Shown: positions 33,500 to 41,472 of the stretch, piece by piece
Position numbering within the stretch: the stretch's first letter is position 1
Layout: every line of letters starts with the position of its first letter
NCBI RefSeq assembly: GCF_028561275.1
Contig: NZ_JAQQTF010000006.1
Location: forward strand, 1 to 64,000
DNA: 64,000 nucleotides
Source of the DNA: Aureisphaera galaxeae
GTDB taxonomy: Bacteria; Bacteroidota; Bacteroidia; Flavobacteriales; Flavobacteriaceae
Direction of reading: 5' to 3'
The notes under the pieces: generated by a model
Databases searched by the model: none
Seen by the model: only the letters and a program-made list of their open reading frames with translations
Told to the model about the DNA's origin: nothing
Made by a program: the position numbers and the translations under genes

Positions 33500-34536
33500 A
33501 TGTATTCGGCATTCTTTACAGTCAAAGGAATCTCTAGTTCTAATTGGTATACCTTTCCATCGTTAGCATCCTTCATGGCATACGTATTACCGTAAAGCAA
33601 ATCCAGACGTTTTACAATGTTTTTCAATCCCAAGCCCCCTGGGCTAAGTGTCGTGCTATCTGTCTTTTGTTTTATGGAATTGGACACTTTAAAATGCAAT
33701 AGATGTTGTTCGTTCACCTCAGCATTCAATCGTATAAAACCATTGAGATCACTCACCGCATTGGAATGCTTGCAGGCATTTTCAACCAAATTAACGAGAA
33801 TTAAGGGTGCCACCAAATGGTATCCTTTAACCCCTTTGTATTCAAAAACAATATTCGTCTGGGCAGAATTCTTCATACGGTGAATCTCGAGAAGGTTCTC
33901 AATGGCTTCAATCTCTTTATTCAGTTCTACCGTGTTCTGATCGCATTCATACACCATAAAACGAAGGATTCCCGCCAGTTTCTCTAGCATGGGAGCGGTT
34001 TTCTCATTGCCTGTCTGTGCGTACGAATAAATATTGTTCAGCGTATTGAATAAGAAATGTGGATTGATTTGCGAACGTAGAAAGTTAAGCTCAGTTCTCA
34101 ATTTTTCAGTTTGAAGTACTTCTTGCTTCTCTCGATGCAAATACCATTTATTGATATAGTAGTACATACTAGACAAAGCAATGAAGAGAATAAGCGAAAA
34201 GAAACTATAGGCCGAAGAACTCCATAATGATTCTTCCATAGGATAATCGAATGGCATCAAAGTATCGAATGTCAAATAAAGGAAAATGCCAGTACCCAAT
34301 GTAATGAGTGTAAAAACTACATACTGCAGGTACTTTCTTCGGAACAATAGTGGCAACAACATAAAATAGTGTATATAGACCACTATCATGGTCAACACTA
34401 CAAAATTCAGGCTAATGACCAGCGCTGGCCAGAAGTCGATGATTGCCAACTCATACGACACACCCATTGCCAATAAGATAAGCCAAAGGATGACTTGTCC
34501 TAGGATGCTATACCGTATAAAATTAGTCCGCTTCAT
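33496..34536 (-). CDS. LytS/YehU-type sensor histidine kinase
   Basis: A 346-residue membrane kinase. The ATG at 34536 (MKRTNFIRYSI) is preferred to the TTG start at 34581 because it directly precedes the first helix. Four transmembrane helices cover about residues 8-130, then a coiled coil leads into the kinase domain, whose phosphoacceptor histidine lies in QINPHFLFNTLNNI. The ATP-binding part has the N box VENACKHS and a GGLGLKNI glycine box. No periplasmic sensor domain is present, so the signal may be sensed in the membrane. It pairs with the LytTR regulator. Confidence 0.94.
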   Translation of the reverse strand: MKRTNFIRYSILGQVILWLILLAMGVSYELAIIDFWPALVISLNFVVLTMIVVYIHYFMLLPLLFRRKYLQYVVFTLITLGTGIFLYLTFDTLMPFDYPMEESLWSSSAYSFFSLILFIALSSMYYYINKWYLHREKQEVLQTEKLRTELNFLRSQINPHFLFNTLNNIYSYAQTGNEKTAPMLEKLAGILRFMVYECDQNTVELNKEIEAIENLLEIHRMKNSAQTNIVFEYKGVKGYHLVAPLILVNLVENACKHSNAVSDLNGFIRLNAEVNEQHLLHFKVSNSIKQKTDSTTLSPGGLGLKNIVKRLDLLYGNTYAMKDANDGKVYQLELEIPLTVKNAEYI

Positions 34537-34645
34537 CTTACTCTTTTGGCTAAAACCTGAAACAAGATTACGAATTCGCAATCAATGAATACCATAAAAT
34601 TTGATAAAAAGCCGTTGTATCCCCACCAATGGCAGCTGAAAACCG

Positions 34646-34680
34646 ATAAGTGGATGTCGTTATAGCAAAAATCCACTTAT
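34646..34680. repeat. Perfect 10-bp inverted repeat upstream of the kinase and amine oxidase genes
   Basis: ATAAGTGGAT (34646-34655) and ATCCACTTAT (34671-34680) are exact reverse complements with a 15-base spacer. The site lies in the divergent spacer, about 110 bases before the kinase ATG and 75 bases before the oxidase -7 box. It may be an operator; it has no T run that would make it a terminator. Confidence 0.55.
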
Positions 34681-34754
34681 AGGAAAAAAGTGTACGGTAA
34701 TGATCCTTGTGCTTCCGTTGATTGAATTTTCTGTGTGCTGAAAGATGAATACCT

Positions 34755-34762
34755 TAGGTTTG
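34755..34762 (+). promoter_or_regulatory. -7 promoter box of the amine oxidase gene
   Basis: TAGGTTTG matches TAnnTTTG, 26 bases before the ATG at 34788. Confidence 0.4.
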
Positions 34763-34787
34763 TTATGAATTCTAAACCATTCTCGTT

Positions 34788-35981
34788 ATGACTCGAAGTG
34801 AATTTGTTAAAGTATGTGGGCTTTTGGGCATTTCATTACCCTTTCAATCCGTTTTGCACGCCTGTTCTACGGATGACAATGGTGGTGATCCCATAGAATC
34901 TTCAGAATCTGTTTTAATCATAGGCGCTGGTGCTGCGGGAATGGCTGCGGGACACCTCTTGGCACAGCAAGGCATCGATTTTAGAATCTTAGAGGCCTCT
35001 TCCCGCTATGGAGGACGAACAAAACGCAACAACAGCTTTGCAGATTTCCCTATTCCCTTGGGTGGAGAATGGCTGCATGTCGATACCTCTGTACTTTCGG
35101 AAATTGTAAATGATCCTTCTGTAAATATAAATACCCAAACTGTACCGTACGATCTTGAAAACGATACCGCGGGATATTACGATGGTTCTTCCCTATCTGT
35201 GGTTCCCTTGGGAACGGTATTCGGTAATGATTTTATCGATCGGAAATTTGTGGGCTCTAGTTGGTTCGACTTCTTCGAAACCTATGTTCTTCCGAGTGTA
35301 CAGTCTAGAATCACCTTTAATACTCCTGTAACGGCTATCGATTATTCCGGAGACAAGGTAACCGTTACCGACGATCAAGGTCAAACGTATTCGGCAGATA
35401 GGATCATTGTAACGGTGCCTGTAAAGATTTTGCAAAGTGGATCGATCGCCTTTACTCCCGCCCTACCCGCTGCTAAACAAAATGCCATTCAAAATGTGAA
35501 TGTATGGGGTGGTTTTAAGGCCTTCTTTAAATTTTCAAACAATTTCTATCCCACCTATCTGGCCTTTGACGATAGCGAAACACCCGCAGGACAGCGTCTT
35601 TATTATGATGCGGCTTATGGTCAAAATACCAATATGAATGTATTGGGGCTTTTCTCTGTTGGGCAACAAGCAGAGCCCTACCAGGCACTTTCTGGTGATG
35701 CATTGCGTGATTATATACTAAACGAATTGGATGCCGTTTTTAACGGTGCCGCTAGCGCCAACTACGTAGATCATATTGTACAGAATTGGAACGAGGAACC
35801 TTATGCGCAAGGTGCATACATCACCGATCAGGAGAACTGGAAAATGGTGAGAACCTTGGGAGAATCTGTAAATAACAAGCTTTATTTCGCTGGGGATGCC
35901 TATAGCGATGGTGAAGACTGGAGCAGTGTGCACGTGGCGGCGCGATCGGCACGGGCAGCTGTAGATGAAATGGTAGGGTAA
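34788..35981 (+). CDS. Exported flavin monoamine oxidase family protein
   Basis: A 397-residue FAD-dependent amine oxidase-like protein. Residues 1-26 form a signal ending in a lipobox-like VLHAC, so it is probably a lipoprotein. The FAD-binding dinucleotide motif is VLIIGAGAAGMAAGHLL, followed by ASSRYGGRTKRN, and a C-terminal LYFAGDAYSDGEDWSSVHVA block contacts FAD in this family. Usual members oxidise amines to aldehydes with H2O2 release. The signal opens MTRSEFVK, similar to Tat signals but with only one of the twin arginines. Whether it folds before export is therefore open. Confidence 0.87.
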   Translation: MTRSEFVKVCGLLGISLPFQSVLHACSTDDNGGDPIESSESVLIIGAGAAGMAAGHLLAQQGIDFRILEASSRYGGRTKRNNSFADFPIPLGGEWLHVDTSVLSEIVNDPSVNINTQTVPYDLENDTAGYYDGSSLSVVPLGTVFGNDFIDRKFVGSSWFDFFETYVLPSVQSRITFNTPVTAIDYSGDKVTVTDDQGQTYSADRIIVTVPVKILQSGSIAFTPALPAAKQNAIQNVNVWGGFKAFFKFSNNFYPTYLAFDDSETPAGQRLYYDAAYGQNTNMNVLGLFSVGQQAEPYQALSGDALRDYILNELDAVFNGAASANYVDHIVQNWNEEPYAQGAYITDQENWKMVRTLGESVNNKLYFAGDAYSDGEDWSSVHVAARSARAAVDEMVG

Positions 35982-36052
35982 CCTTCTTGTTTTTTGATTT
36001 TCAAGGGAATAGCCTTACCTTGTAAGAAGCTAAAAACCAAACACTTTCAATT

Positions 36053-36577
36053 ATGAAAGCTATTTCATTTCCCTTACTCCTAAGCTTATTTTTATCTCTT
36101 GTATTGGTAGCATGTGGTGGTCGTACCAATAGGAATGCTTCGAGCGCTACCGATAAAGGTGTTGTTCAATTTACCATGGATGGTGTCGATTGGATCAGTG
36201 CCCCACCCGGCCATCCCGATTCCAAACTGGAAGAAGAAGCCATTACCGATGGCAATACCTTGGTGCGTATTCAAGCCTTTGGTGCGGATGGCTCCCATCT
36301 TGCCCTAGAAATATTTCAAGCAGCTGGGAACTTAGGCCCCGGAACCTACCCAATTACCCAAGCAGGAATGCGAGGATTCTATAAAAAAGATTTTCGAGGT
36401 GGCGGCGGTTACCTCACCAATGGAATGCCAGATAATCCCGGTTCCATTACGATCACTGAGCTTACCGACGATCATGTAGCGGGTACTTTTAGTTTTAGAT
36501 TGAGGAATTCAGCTAATCCAGAGGATATACGGGAGGTTACCAAAGGTAGCTTCGATGTGATGTTTTCGAACTATTGA
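36053..36577 (+). CDS. Small lipoprotein of unknown function
   Basis: A 174-residue lipoprotein (lipobox LVLVAC, Cys21). The mature part begins with an Asn/Arg/Ser-rich linker and then a beta-rich domain: VQFTMDGVDWIS, LVRIQAFGADG, GPGTYPIT, and HVAGTFSFRLRN with a final strand VTKGSFDV. This last pattern resembles small DUF6252-type lipoproteins of Bacteroidota, a tentative likeness only. It follows the amine oxidase by 71 bases on the same strand and may be co-transcribed. Confidence 0.65.
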   Translation: MKAISFPLLLSLFLSLVLVACGGRTNRNASSATDKGVVQFTMDGVDWISAPPGHPDSKLEEEAITDGNTLVRIQAFGADGSHLALEIFQAAGNLGPGTYPITQAGMRGFYKKDFRGGGGYLTNGMPDNPGSITITELTDDHVAGTFSFRLRNSANPEDIREVTKGSFDVMFSNY

Positions 36578-36602
36578 TTGTTGTGATAGCATCCGAATGT
36601 AC

Positions 36603-38276
36603 CTATGCAATATCTTGAATAAATCGCTCCAGTTCCGTTCCTGTGGGAATGGCCATTTTCTTTCTAATGCGATATCGCGCACTCTTTACCGAATCTAGGG
36701 ACGCATTCCGTATGGTCATGATTTCCTTGACCGACAAATTGAGTCGCAATAAAGTACATATTTCCCGTTCGGTTTTGGTCAAATCTGGAAATAACTCCCT
36801 AAGTTTCGCGTCGAATCCTTTATTCACTTCATCGATACGTGTCTGAATTCCGGATAATTTATTCTCTGTAGCAATTTGGGTCTGTAGCCCTAGGGTTAGG
36901 GACTTAAGAGAACTTTTCAGTTGTTCCGGATCTTTGCTATCCAATTCGTTCTTTAAGGAATTCAGTAATTCTTGTTTGAAGGACAATCGCATGGAATTAT
37001 CGGCAATGAGACGTTTGGTTTCTTCCAAATTGACCTGTAATCGTTGGTCCAACAACTCTTTTTCCGCCTTTTCCCGTTGCAGGGTCTCTTCGGCCAGCAT
37101 GGCTCTGTTTTTCTGATTCTTTCGTACGAGGTATAGTATATATCCCCCCGCGACAAGGGTTCCCAAAAGCAGTATGAGATAGAGCATTTTCTGCTTCGCC
37201 TCGTTTTCTGCTCGCAACTGGGTTTCCTTATTTTCCTGTGCAAATTTGAGGCTATCGGCGTATTTTTCCCTTTCAAACTGGTATTTCAGTTCTAACTCTT
37301 GTGCCTTCTTTACATTTTCAATGTTGAAAATGGAATCCGAATGCCTATTGAAAGTTCTATAGTTATCGTAAGCCTTCTTGAAATTACCTTGTTTGTTGTT
37401 AATAAAGCTTTTTCTTAAATACGCATTCGCAATGCTCTCCCGGAATCCATTTTTCTTTGCCAATACCAACGAACTATCAATGGCTTCCATAGCCAAATCA
37501 TAGCGCTCCATTCTAATGTAGATTCTAGATACATTGTAATAGGCAGTACATAGTGAATACTCCTTTCCCTTACGTCTGGAATCTTCGATATTCTCCAAGC
37601 CCAGTGGAAGTGCCTTTTCATATTCCTCAAGTTTAAGATAAAGCACCACCATATTGTTATTTACGCGCTGAATATCTTCGCTACTTGGTATGGATTGAAA
37701 AATCTGCTTAGCCCTTTTATAGCTATCAATGGCGGAATCGAAGTTTTCTCGCTTTCTGTAGATCACACCCATCATATTATACCCAGCTCCCAGACCATGG
37801 GTATCTTTTATCACTTCTTTTGCGGCAATTGCTTTCTTGAAATAGGCTATTCCTTTTCCGAATTCACCACGACTCCTGTAGACCATCCCTAAATTGTGAT
37901 AGGTGTCGGAAATCCTCAGTGAATCGTTGGCCATTTCAAATATATCCAAGGCCTTTAAGTAATAATCCAGTGTTTTGGTATGATTGCCTTTTCTCCGTTC
38001 TACGATCCCATTCTGAATATAGGCGGTTGCCAGTTGAATGTCGTTGGCTTCCTCCTTCTCCAATAATTCGATGAGGACATCGTTCAGAATTCCTTCGGCT
38101 TTGGCTAAGTTGTATTCTATTTCGTATTCACCCAATGCCAATAGGGCATCGATTCGTAGGGAATCATTGACCGCATTTTCTACCGATCTTTCCAACAAAG
38201 TTCTCGTAGAGTCTGCCTCTTGCGAATAAAGGAATCCACAGGCAAGTATGAGAAGAATGGAAAGATGTTTTTTCAT
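36603..38276 (-). CDS. TPR-containing membrane regulator with C-terminal LuxR-like DNA-binding domain
   Basis: A 557-residue protein with signal or first helix at 1-18, about six tetratricopeptide repeats (40-330; for example AYIQNGIVERRKGNHTKTLD), a transmembrane helix near 365-385 (YLILLLGTLVAGGYILYLV), a coiled coil (about 395-450) and a C-terminal helix-turn-helix (485-557; LTKTEREICTLLRLNLSVKE). The repeats should be periplasmic and the DNA-binding part cytoplasmic. Such one-component regulators are frequent in Flavobacteriia. The ATG lies five bases after a TATTTTTG box, so a leaderless mRNA is possible. It is adjacent to the S74 fibre gene. Confidence 0.9.
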   Translation of the reverse strand: MKKHLSILLILACGFLYSQEADSTRTLLERSVENAVNDSLRIDALLALGEYEIEYNLAKAEGILNDVLIELLEKEEANDIQLATAYIQNGIVERRKGNHTKTLDYYLKALDIFEMANDSLRISDTYHNLGMVYRSRGEFGKGIAYFKKAIAAKEVIKDTHGLGAGYNMMGVIYRKRENFDSAIDSYKRAKQIFQSIPSSEDIQRVNNNMVVLYLKLEEYEKALPLGLENIEDSRRKGKEYSLCTAYYNVSRIYIRMERYDLAMEAIDSSLVLAKKNGFRESIANAYLRKSFINNKQGNFKKAYDNYRTFNRHSDSIFNIENVKKAQELELKYQFEREKYADSLKFAQENKETQLRAENEAKQKMLYLILLLGTLVAGGYILYLVRKNQKNRAMLAEETLQREKAEKELLDQRLQVNLEETKRLIADNSMRLSFKQELLNSLKNELDSKDPEQLKSSLKSLTLGLQTQIATENKLSGIQTRIDEVNKGFDAKLRELFPDLTKTEREICTLLRLNLSVKEIMTIRNASLDSVKSARYRIRKKMAIPTGTELERFIQDIA

Positions 38277-38281
38277 TCCTA

Positions 38282-38289
38282 CAAAAATA
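38282..38289 (-). promoter_or_regulatory. -7 promoter box of the TPR/LuxR regulator gene
   Basis: The minus strand reads TATTTTTG (TAnnTTTG), ending five bases before the ATG at 38276. It lies in the 32-base gap after the S74 fibre gene, so the regulator has its own promoter. Confidence 0.5.
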
Positions 38290-38308
38290 CCGAATACGGT
38301 TGACTGTT

Positions 38309-41305
38309 TTATTGCTTCTGAAGCAGTAACTGCTCCATACGCTCTAAGCGCTTTTCTAAATCGTCAATTTTCTCTTGTTGCGATTCAATTTCCTTTTGCT
38401 GTTCCTGAATGGCAGAGATAGCTACCACTCCAAAATCGGCATAACTCAATCCCATTACGGCACCATTTTCGTCATAATGCACCAAATCTGGGAATACTTG
38501 AGCCACTTCCTGTGCAATAAACCCTGGAACCTTTGCTTCAGAATCTAATTGATCATTATAATGATAGTTCACTGGACGAAGTTTCATGACTCCGTCCAGG
38601 GTTTGCGTCATTTCTGTAATGTTCTTCTTTTTATTTCTATCGGAAACAGCCAACCACTGTCCCGTGCCACTAACCACGATGGCACGAAGATTATTGTTTT
38701 GTGAAACAACAACGTTCACCCCAGACACATTAATTTTCCATCGTTCCGTACTAGCACTGCTTTCCAACGAAATCCCTCCATTACCTGCAATCACATCGTC
38801 GGTTTGCTTGATGTGCAAATCGGAAACAGGGGCATTATGCCCTATAGCGGTTAGACCACTTTTCAGTATAACCATGGCGTCAGAACGATTAGCGCTATTT
38901 ACACCATTTCCAACAACGAACAACCTATCGGCTGTGTCCCAAGTAGCCGTTCCAGTAGGCGTATATAGTGTGTTATAAGAACCGATTACCGTTTCGGTAA
39001 AAGAAGGGGAGAATGTATTATAACCCCAAGCAGTACTACTGGCACCTGTAGCATCCGTATAAATACCAAATGCTGTAGCATGCGAACCATCGGCTTCCGT
39101 TCCCTGACCCCAAGCTATGGATGCTAATCCATCTGCTCGTGTTTGCCATCCCATTGATGTAGCTGCATCTGCAGTGGCATTGGTTCCGTACCCCAAAGCC
39201 GTTGCATACAATCCAGAAGCTGTGGTAAGACGATTAAATGCAGCCGAGCTTGAACCTGTGGCCCTCGTGTCCTGTCCAGCTGCAAATGAATAAAAACCTC
39301 TACTACTCTCATTCCAATAACCCGTTATAGCGGTATACCCGGCTCGAAAAGCTCCTTTGGATTTATCGAAAAAGAAGCGACTATTTAGAGAGACATCTGT
39401 ACTGTGATTCAATTGAGAAGAGCCAAAGACGAAATCATCGGTAGTATTGTCCACACTTGCATTGGGTCGTACTACGTTGCTTGACACTTCGAATAAACCT
39501 TCATCCATGGTAGTCCAAGAAACGGTACCGCTTCCATCCGTGGCTAATACCTGATCTGATGTACCATCTGTGGTAGGAAATTGGTAGGTGTTATTAATGT
39601 TTAAAGTCCCATTCACCCTAAGTAGCTGATTGTCGAATTCGCCATATATCAAATCACCTATATATAATCTTTCTGAACCCGAGGTATCACCAGAACCTGC
39701 GTTAGTACCTAGAAAAACATTGTTGCTTCCTGTGTTTCGAAAACCTGCATATGCTCCTATACCCACATTATTATTACCATTATTTGACGTTAATGCTTCA
39801 TTGCCAATGGCTACATTGTAAGCACCTGAACCAGGAGCCAAAGCCCTATTACCCATAGCGACATTAAAACTACCTGCAAATCCAGCAAACATAGCCTCAG
39901 TTCCCAATGCAATGTTATATTCCCCTGTTGTATTGGTAGTTAAAGCGTCTACCCCCAAAGCAATATTTCCCTGTCCCGACGTGGTGAACCTACCCGCTCG
40001 CCTACCAATAAAAACATTCCTCCGATTGGAGAGATCTTCATTAATTCCTGCATTTTCACCTATAAGCACAGAACCTCCCGTATTTTGGATCTCCAATCGA
40101 CCTGTATTCATTCTGAAGTATTCCGTACCCGCCAGATCAAACCGTATAATATCTTCATCGAAATTTTCCTCGATTTGTATCATCGTATCCGAATCATCAT
40201 CCGCAATAGTTGATAAAGTTACCGTGTTGTTATCCTCAATGGTGAGCTTACCAGTCATATTGTTAATCGTTAATGCCTGATCGTCGGTACTTCCTGAAAC
40301 GAAATCCCATGAAGTAACTCCAGTTCCATCTGTAGTTAGTACTTGCCCTGCAAACCCGTCTGTCGTAGGCATATCGTAAGCATCATTGATGTTCATCGTT
40401 CCATTTTTGTAGATGGTCAAGGCATTCGATGTATTTACGGAGGAGGAACCATTTCCGATGACAAACAAGCGGTCGGCATCGTTCCATCCATTGCTAGAAA
40501 GTTCTGAATAATTGTTATTGTATCGCCCCAGAACGGTCTCATAACCGGATGGTGCATAGGTTCCATAACCCCACGCCGTGGAATAGATACCATCGGCACC
40601 TGTAAATTGCCCCCATGCGGTGGCTAATTCCCCATACGTCGTAGCAACGCCCCAAGCAGTGGAATAACGTCCATATGCCCTTCCTCCCGGACCAAAAGCA
40701 GTAGCATATTGACCAGTTGCCTCAGCATCAATACCCCATGCCATGGAACCTTCCCCACTAGCGGTATTATTTTCACCAAAAGCTACAGATAAAACTCCCC
40801 TATTGCTATCGTCCCATTTAGAATCATCAATCTTTCCTGCTCGGAAAGCCCCCTTGGATTTATCGAAAAACATACGATTGTCGTGATCGGGGTCTCCTGA
40901 GTCGTCTAATTGTGTGGATCCGAAAACGAAATCGGCCGTGCTCATGTTTACTTGATTCCCAGGACGTACCACGCCACTCATCACTTCAAAAAGGGTATTG
41001 GCATCCAATCGATTCCAAGAAGTAGCTCCATTATCCCACATATACATACCAGGTGGATTGCCTCCATCGGTAGTGGTGAGATAAATCAACATTCCATTCT
41101 GGTCTGCGGTAGGATCACTTGCCGGAAAGGTATCGATACGTGGAACCAAAAAGCCATCGGTATTGGATGGATTGGATGGATCGCTAGCATTTATGTCTAA
41201 GGATGCTTTGGGATCCGTAGTTCCCACTCCCACTTGAGCGGTCGAAGAAATTAAACCAAAAAGAAGGAAAATGGCGAGCGTTGTGGTTCTAGTTATTGGG
41301 GTCAT
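38309..41305 (-). CDS. YadA-head-like fibre protein with S74 intramolecular chaperone
   Basis: A 998-residue secreted fibre. A signal peptide precedes AQVGVGTTDPKASLDI. Residues 105-300 and 604-817 are two copies of one module (FDKSKGAFRAG, then YadA-head-like runs such as YATAFG, YSTAWG, ending ADRLFVIGNG). Between them, 410-550 is a different head-type array (VFIGRRAG, NIALG, NVAMG, NVAIG). The C-terminal S74 chaperone starts at Ser888 in AVSDRNKKKNI, whose Ser and Lys suit autocleavage, includes PGFIAQEVAQVFPDLV, and ends in a coiled coil. It should trimerise. No phage genes surround it, so a surface fibre is more likely than a tail fibre. Confidence 0.88.
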   Translation of the reverse strand: MTPITRTTTLAIFLLFGLISSTAQVGVGTTDPKASLDINASDPSNPSNTDGFLVPRIDTFPASDPTADQNGMLIYLTTTDGGNPPGMYMWDNGATSWNRLDANTLFEVMSGVVRPGNQVNMSTADFVFGSTQLDDSGDPDHDNRMFFDKSKGAFRAGKIDDSKWDDSNRGVLSVAFGENNTASGEGSMAWGIDAEATGQYATAFGPGGRAYGRYSTAWGVATTYGELATAWGQFTGADGIYSTAWGYGTYAPSGYETVLGRYNNNYSELSSNGWNDADRLFVIGNGSSSVNTSNALTIYKNGTMNINDAYDMPTTDGFAGQVLTTDGTGVTSWDFVSGSTDDQALTINNMTGKLTIEDNNTVTLSTIADDDSDTMIQIEENFDEDIIRFDLAGTEYFRMNTGRLEIQNTGGSVLIGENAGINEDLSNRRNVFIGRRAGRFTTSGQGNIALGVDALTTNTTGEYNIALGTEAMFAGFAGSFNVAMGNRALAPGSGAYNVAIGNEALTSNNGNNNVGIGAYAGFRNTGSNNVFLGTNAGSGDTSGSERLYIGDLIYGEFDNQLLRVNGTLNINNTYQFPTTDGTSDQVLATDGSGTVSWTTMDEGLFEVSSNVVRPNASVDNTTDDFVFGSSQLNHSTDVSLNSRFFFDKSKGAFRAGYTAITGYWNESSRGFYSFAAGQDTRATGSSSAAFNRLTTASGLYATALGYGTNATADAATSMGWQTRADGLASIAWGQGTEADGSHATAFGIYTDATGASSTAWGYNTFSPSFTETVIGSYNTLYTPTGTATWDTADRLFVVGNGVNSANRSDAMVILKSGLTAIGHNAPVSDLHIKQTDDVIAGNGGISLESSASTERWKINVSGVNVVVSQNNNLRAIVVSGTGQWLAVSDRNKKKNITEMTQTLDGVMKLRPVNYHYNDQLDSEAKVPGFIAQEVAQVFPDLVHYDENGAVMGLSYADFGVVAISAIQEQQKEIESQQEKIDDLEKRLERMEQLLLQKQ

Positions 41306-41416
41306 AGCAGGCTTGTGTTTTTACAGCACAATGATAGAACATCGTCTCTATTTTCCCACAAAATTGAGGGTGTCAAAAAGTGGCAAAATGTTTTAAACCC
41401 ATGAATATAAGGGTAT

Positions 41417-41448
41417 AAAAAAGCCCCTCACCATACATGATGAAGGGC
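41417..41448 (-). terminator. Terminator of the 2,773-residue giant gene
   Basis: On the minus strand GCCCTTCATCA pairs with TGGTGAGGGGC around a TGTA loop and is followed by TTTTTT (plus-strand arms 41423-41433 and 41438-41448). Confidence 0.75.
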
Positions 41449-41472
41449 ATCTGCGATTTGTAGATTCAAAAT

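Noticed and set aside
41164-41181. Short tandem TTGGATGGA-type repeat as a phase-variation tract
   Set aside because: Only two units are present inside the fibre gene, the repeat length is a multiple of three, and it codes ordinary Asp-Pro-Ser-Asn residues.
38309-41305. Phage tail fibre in a prophage remnant
   Set aside because: The S74 domain is phage-like, but no capsid, tail, integrase or lysis gene is near, and the N-terminus has a secretion signal.
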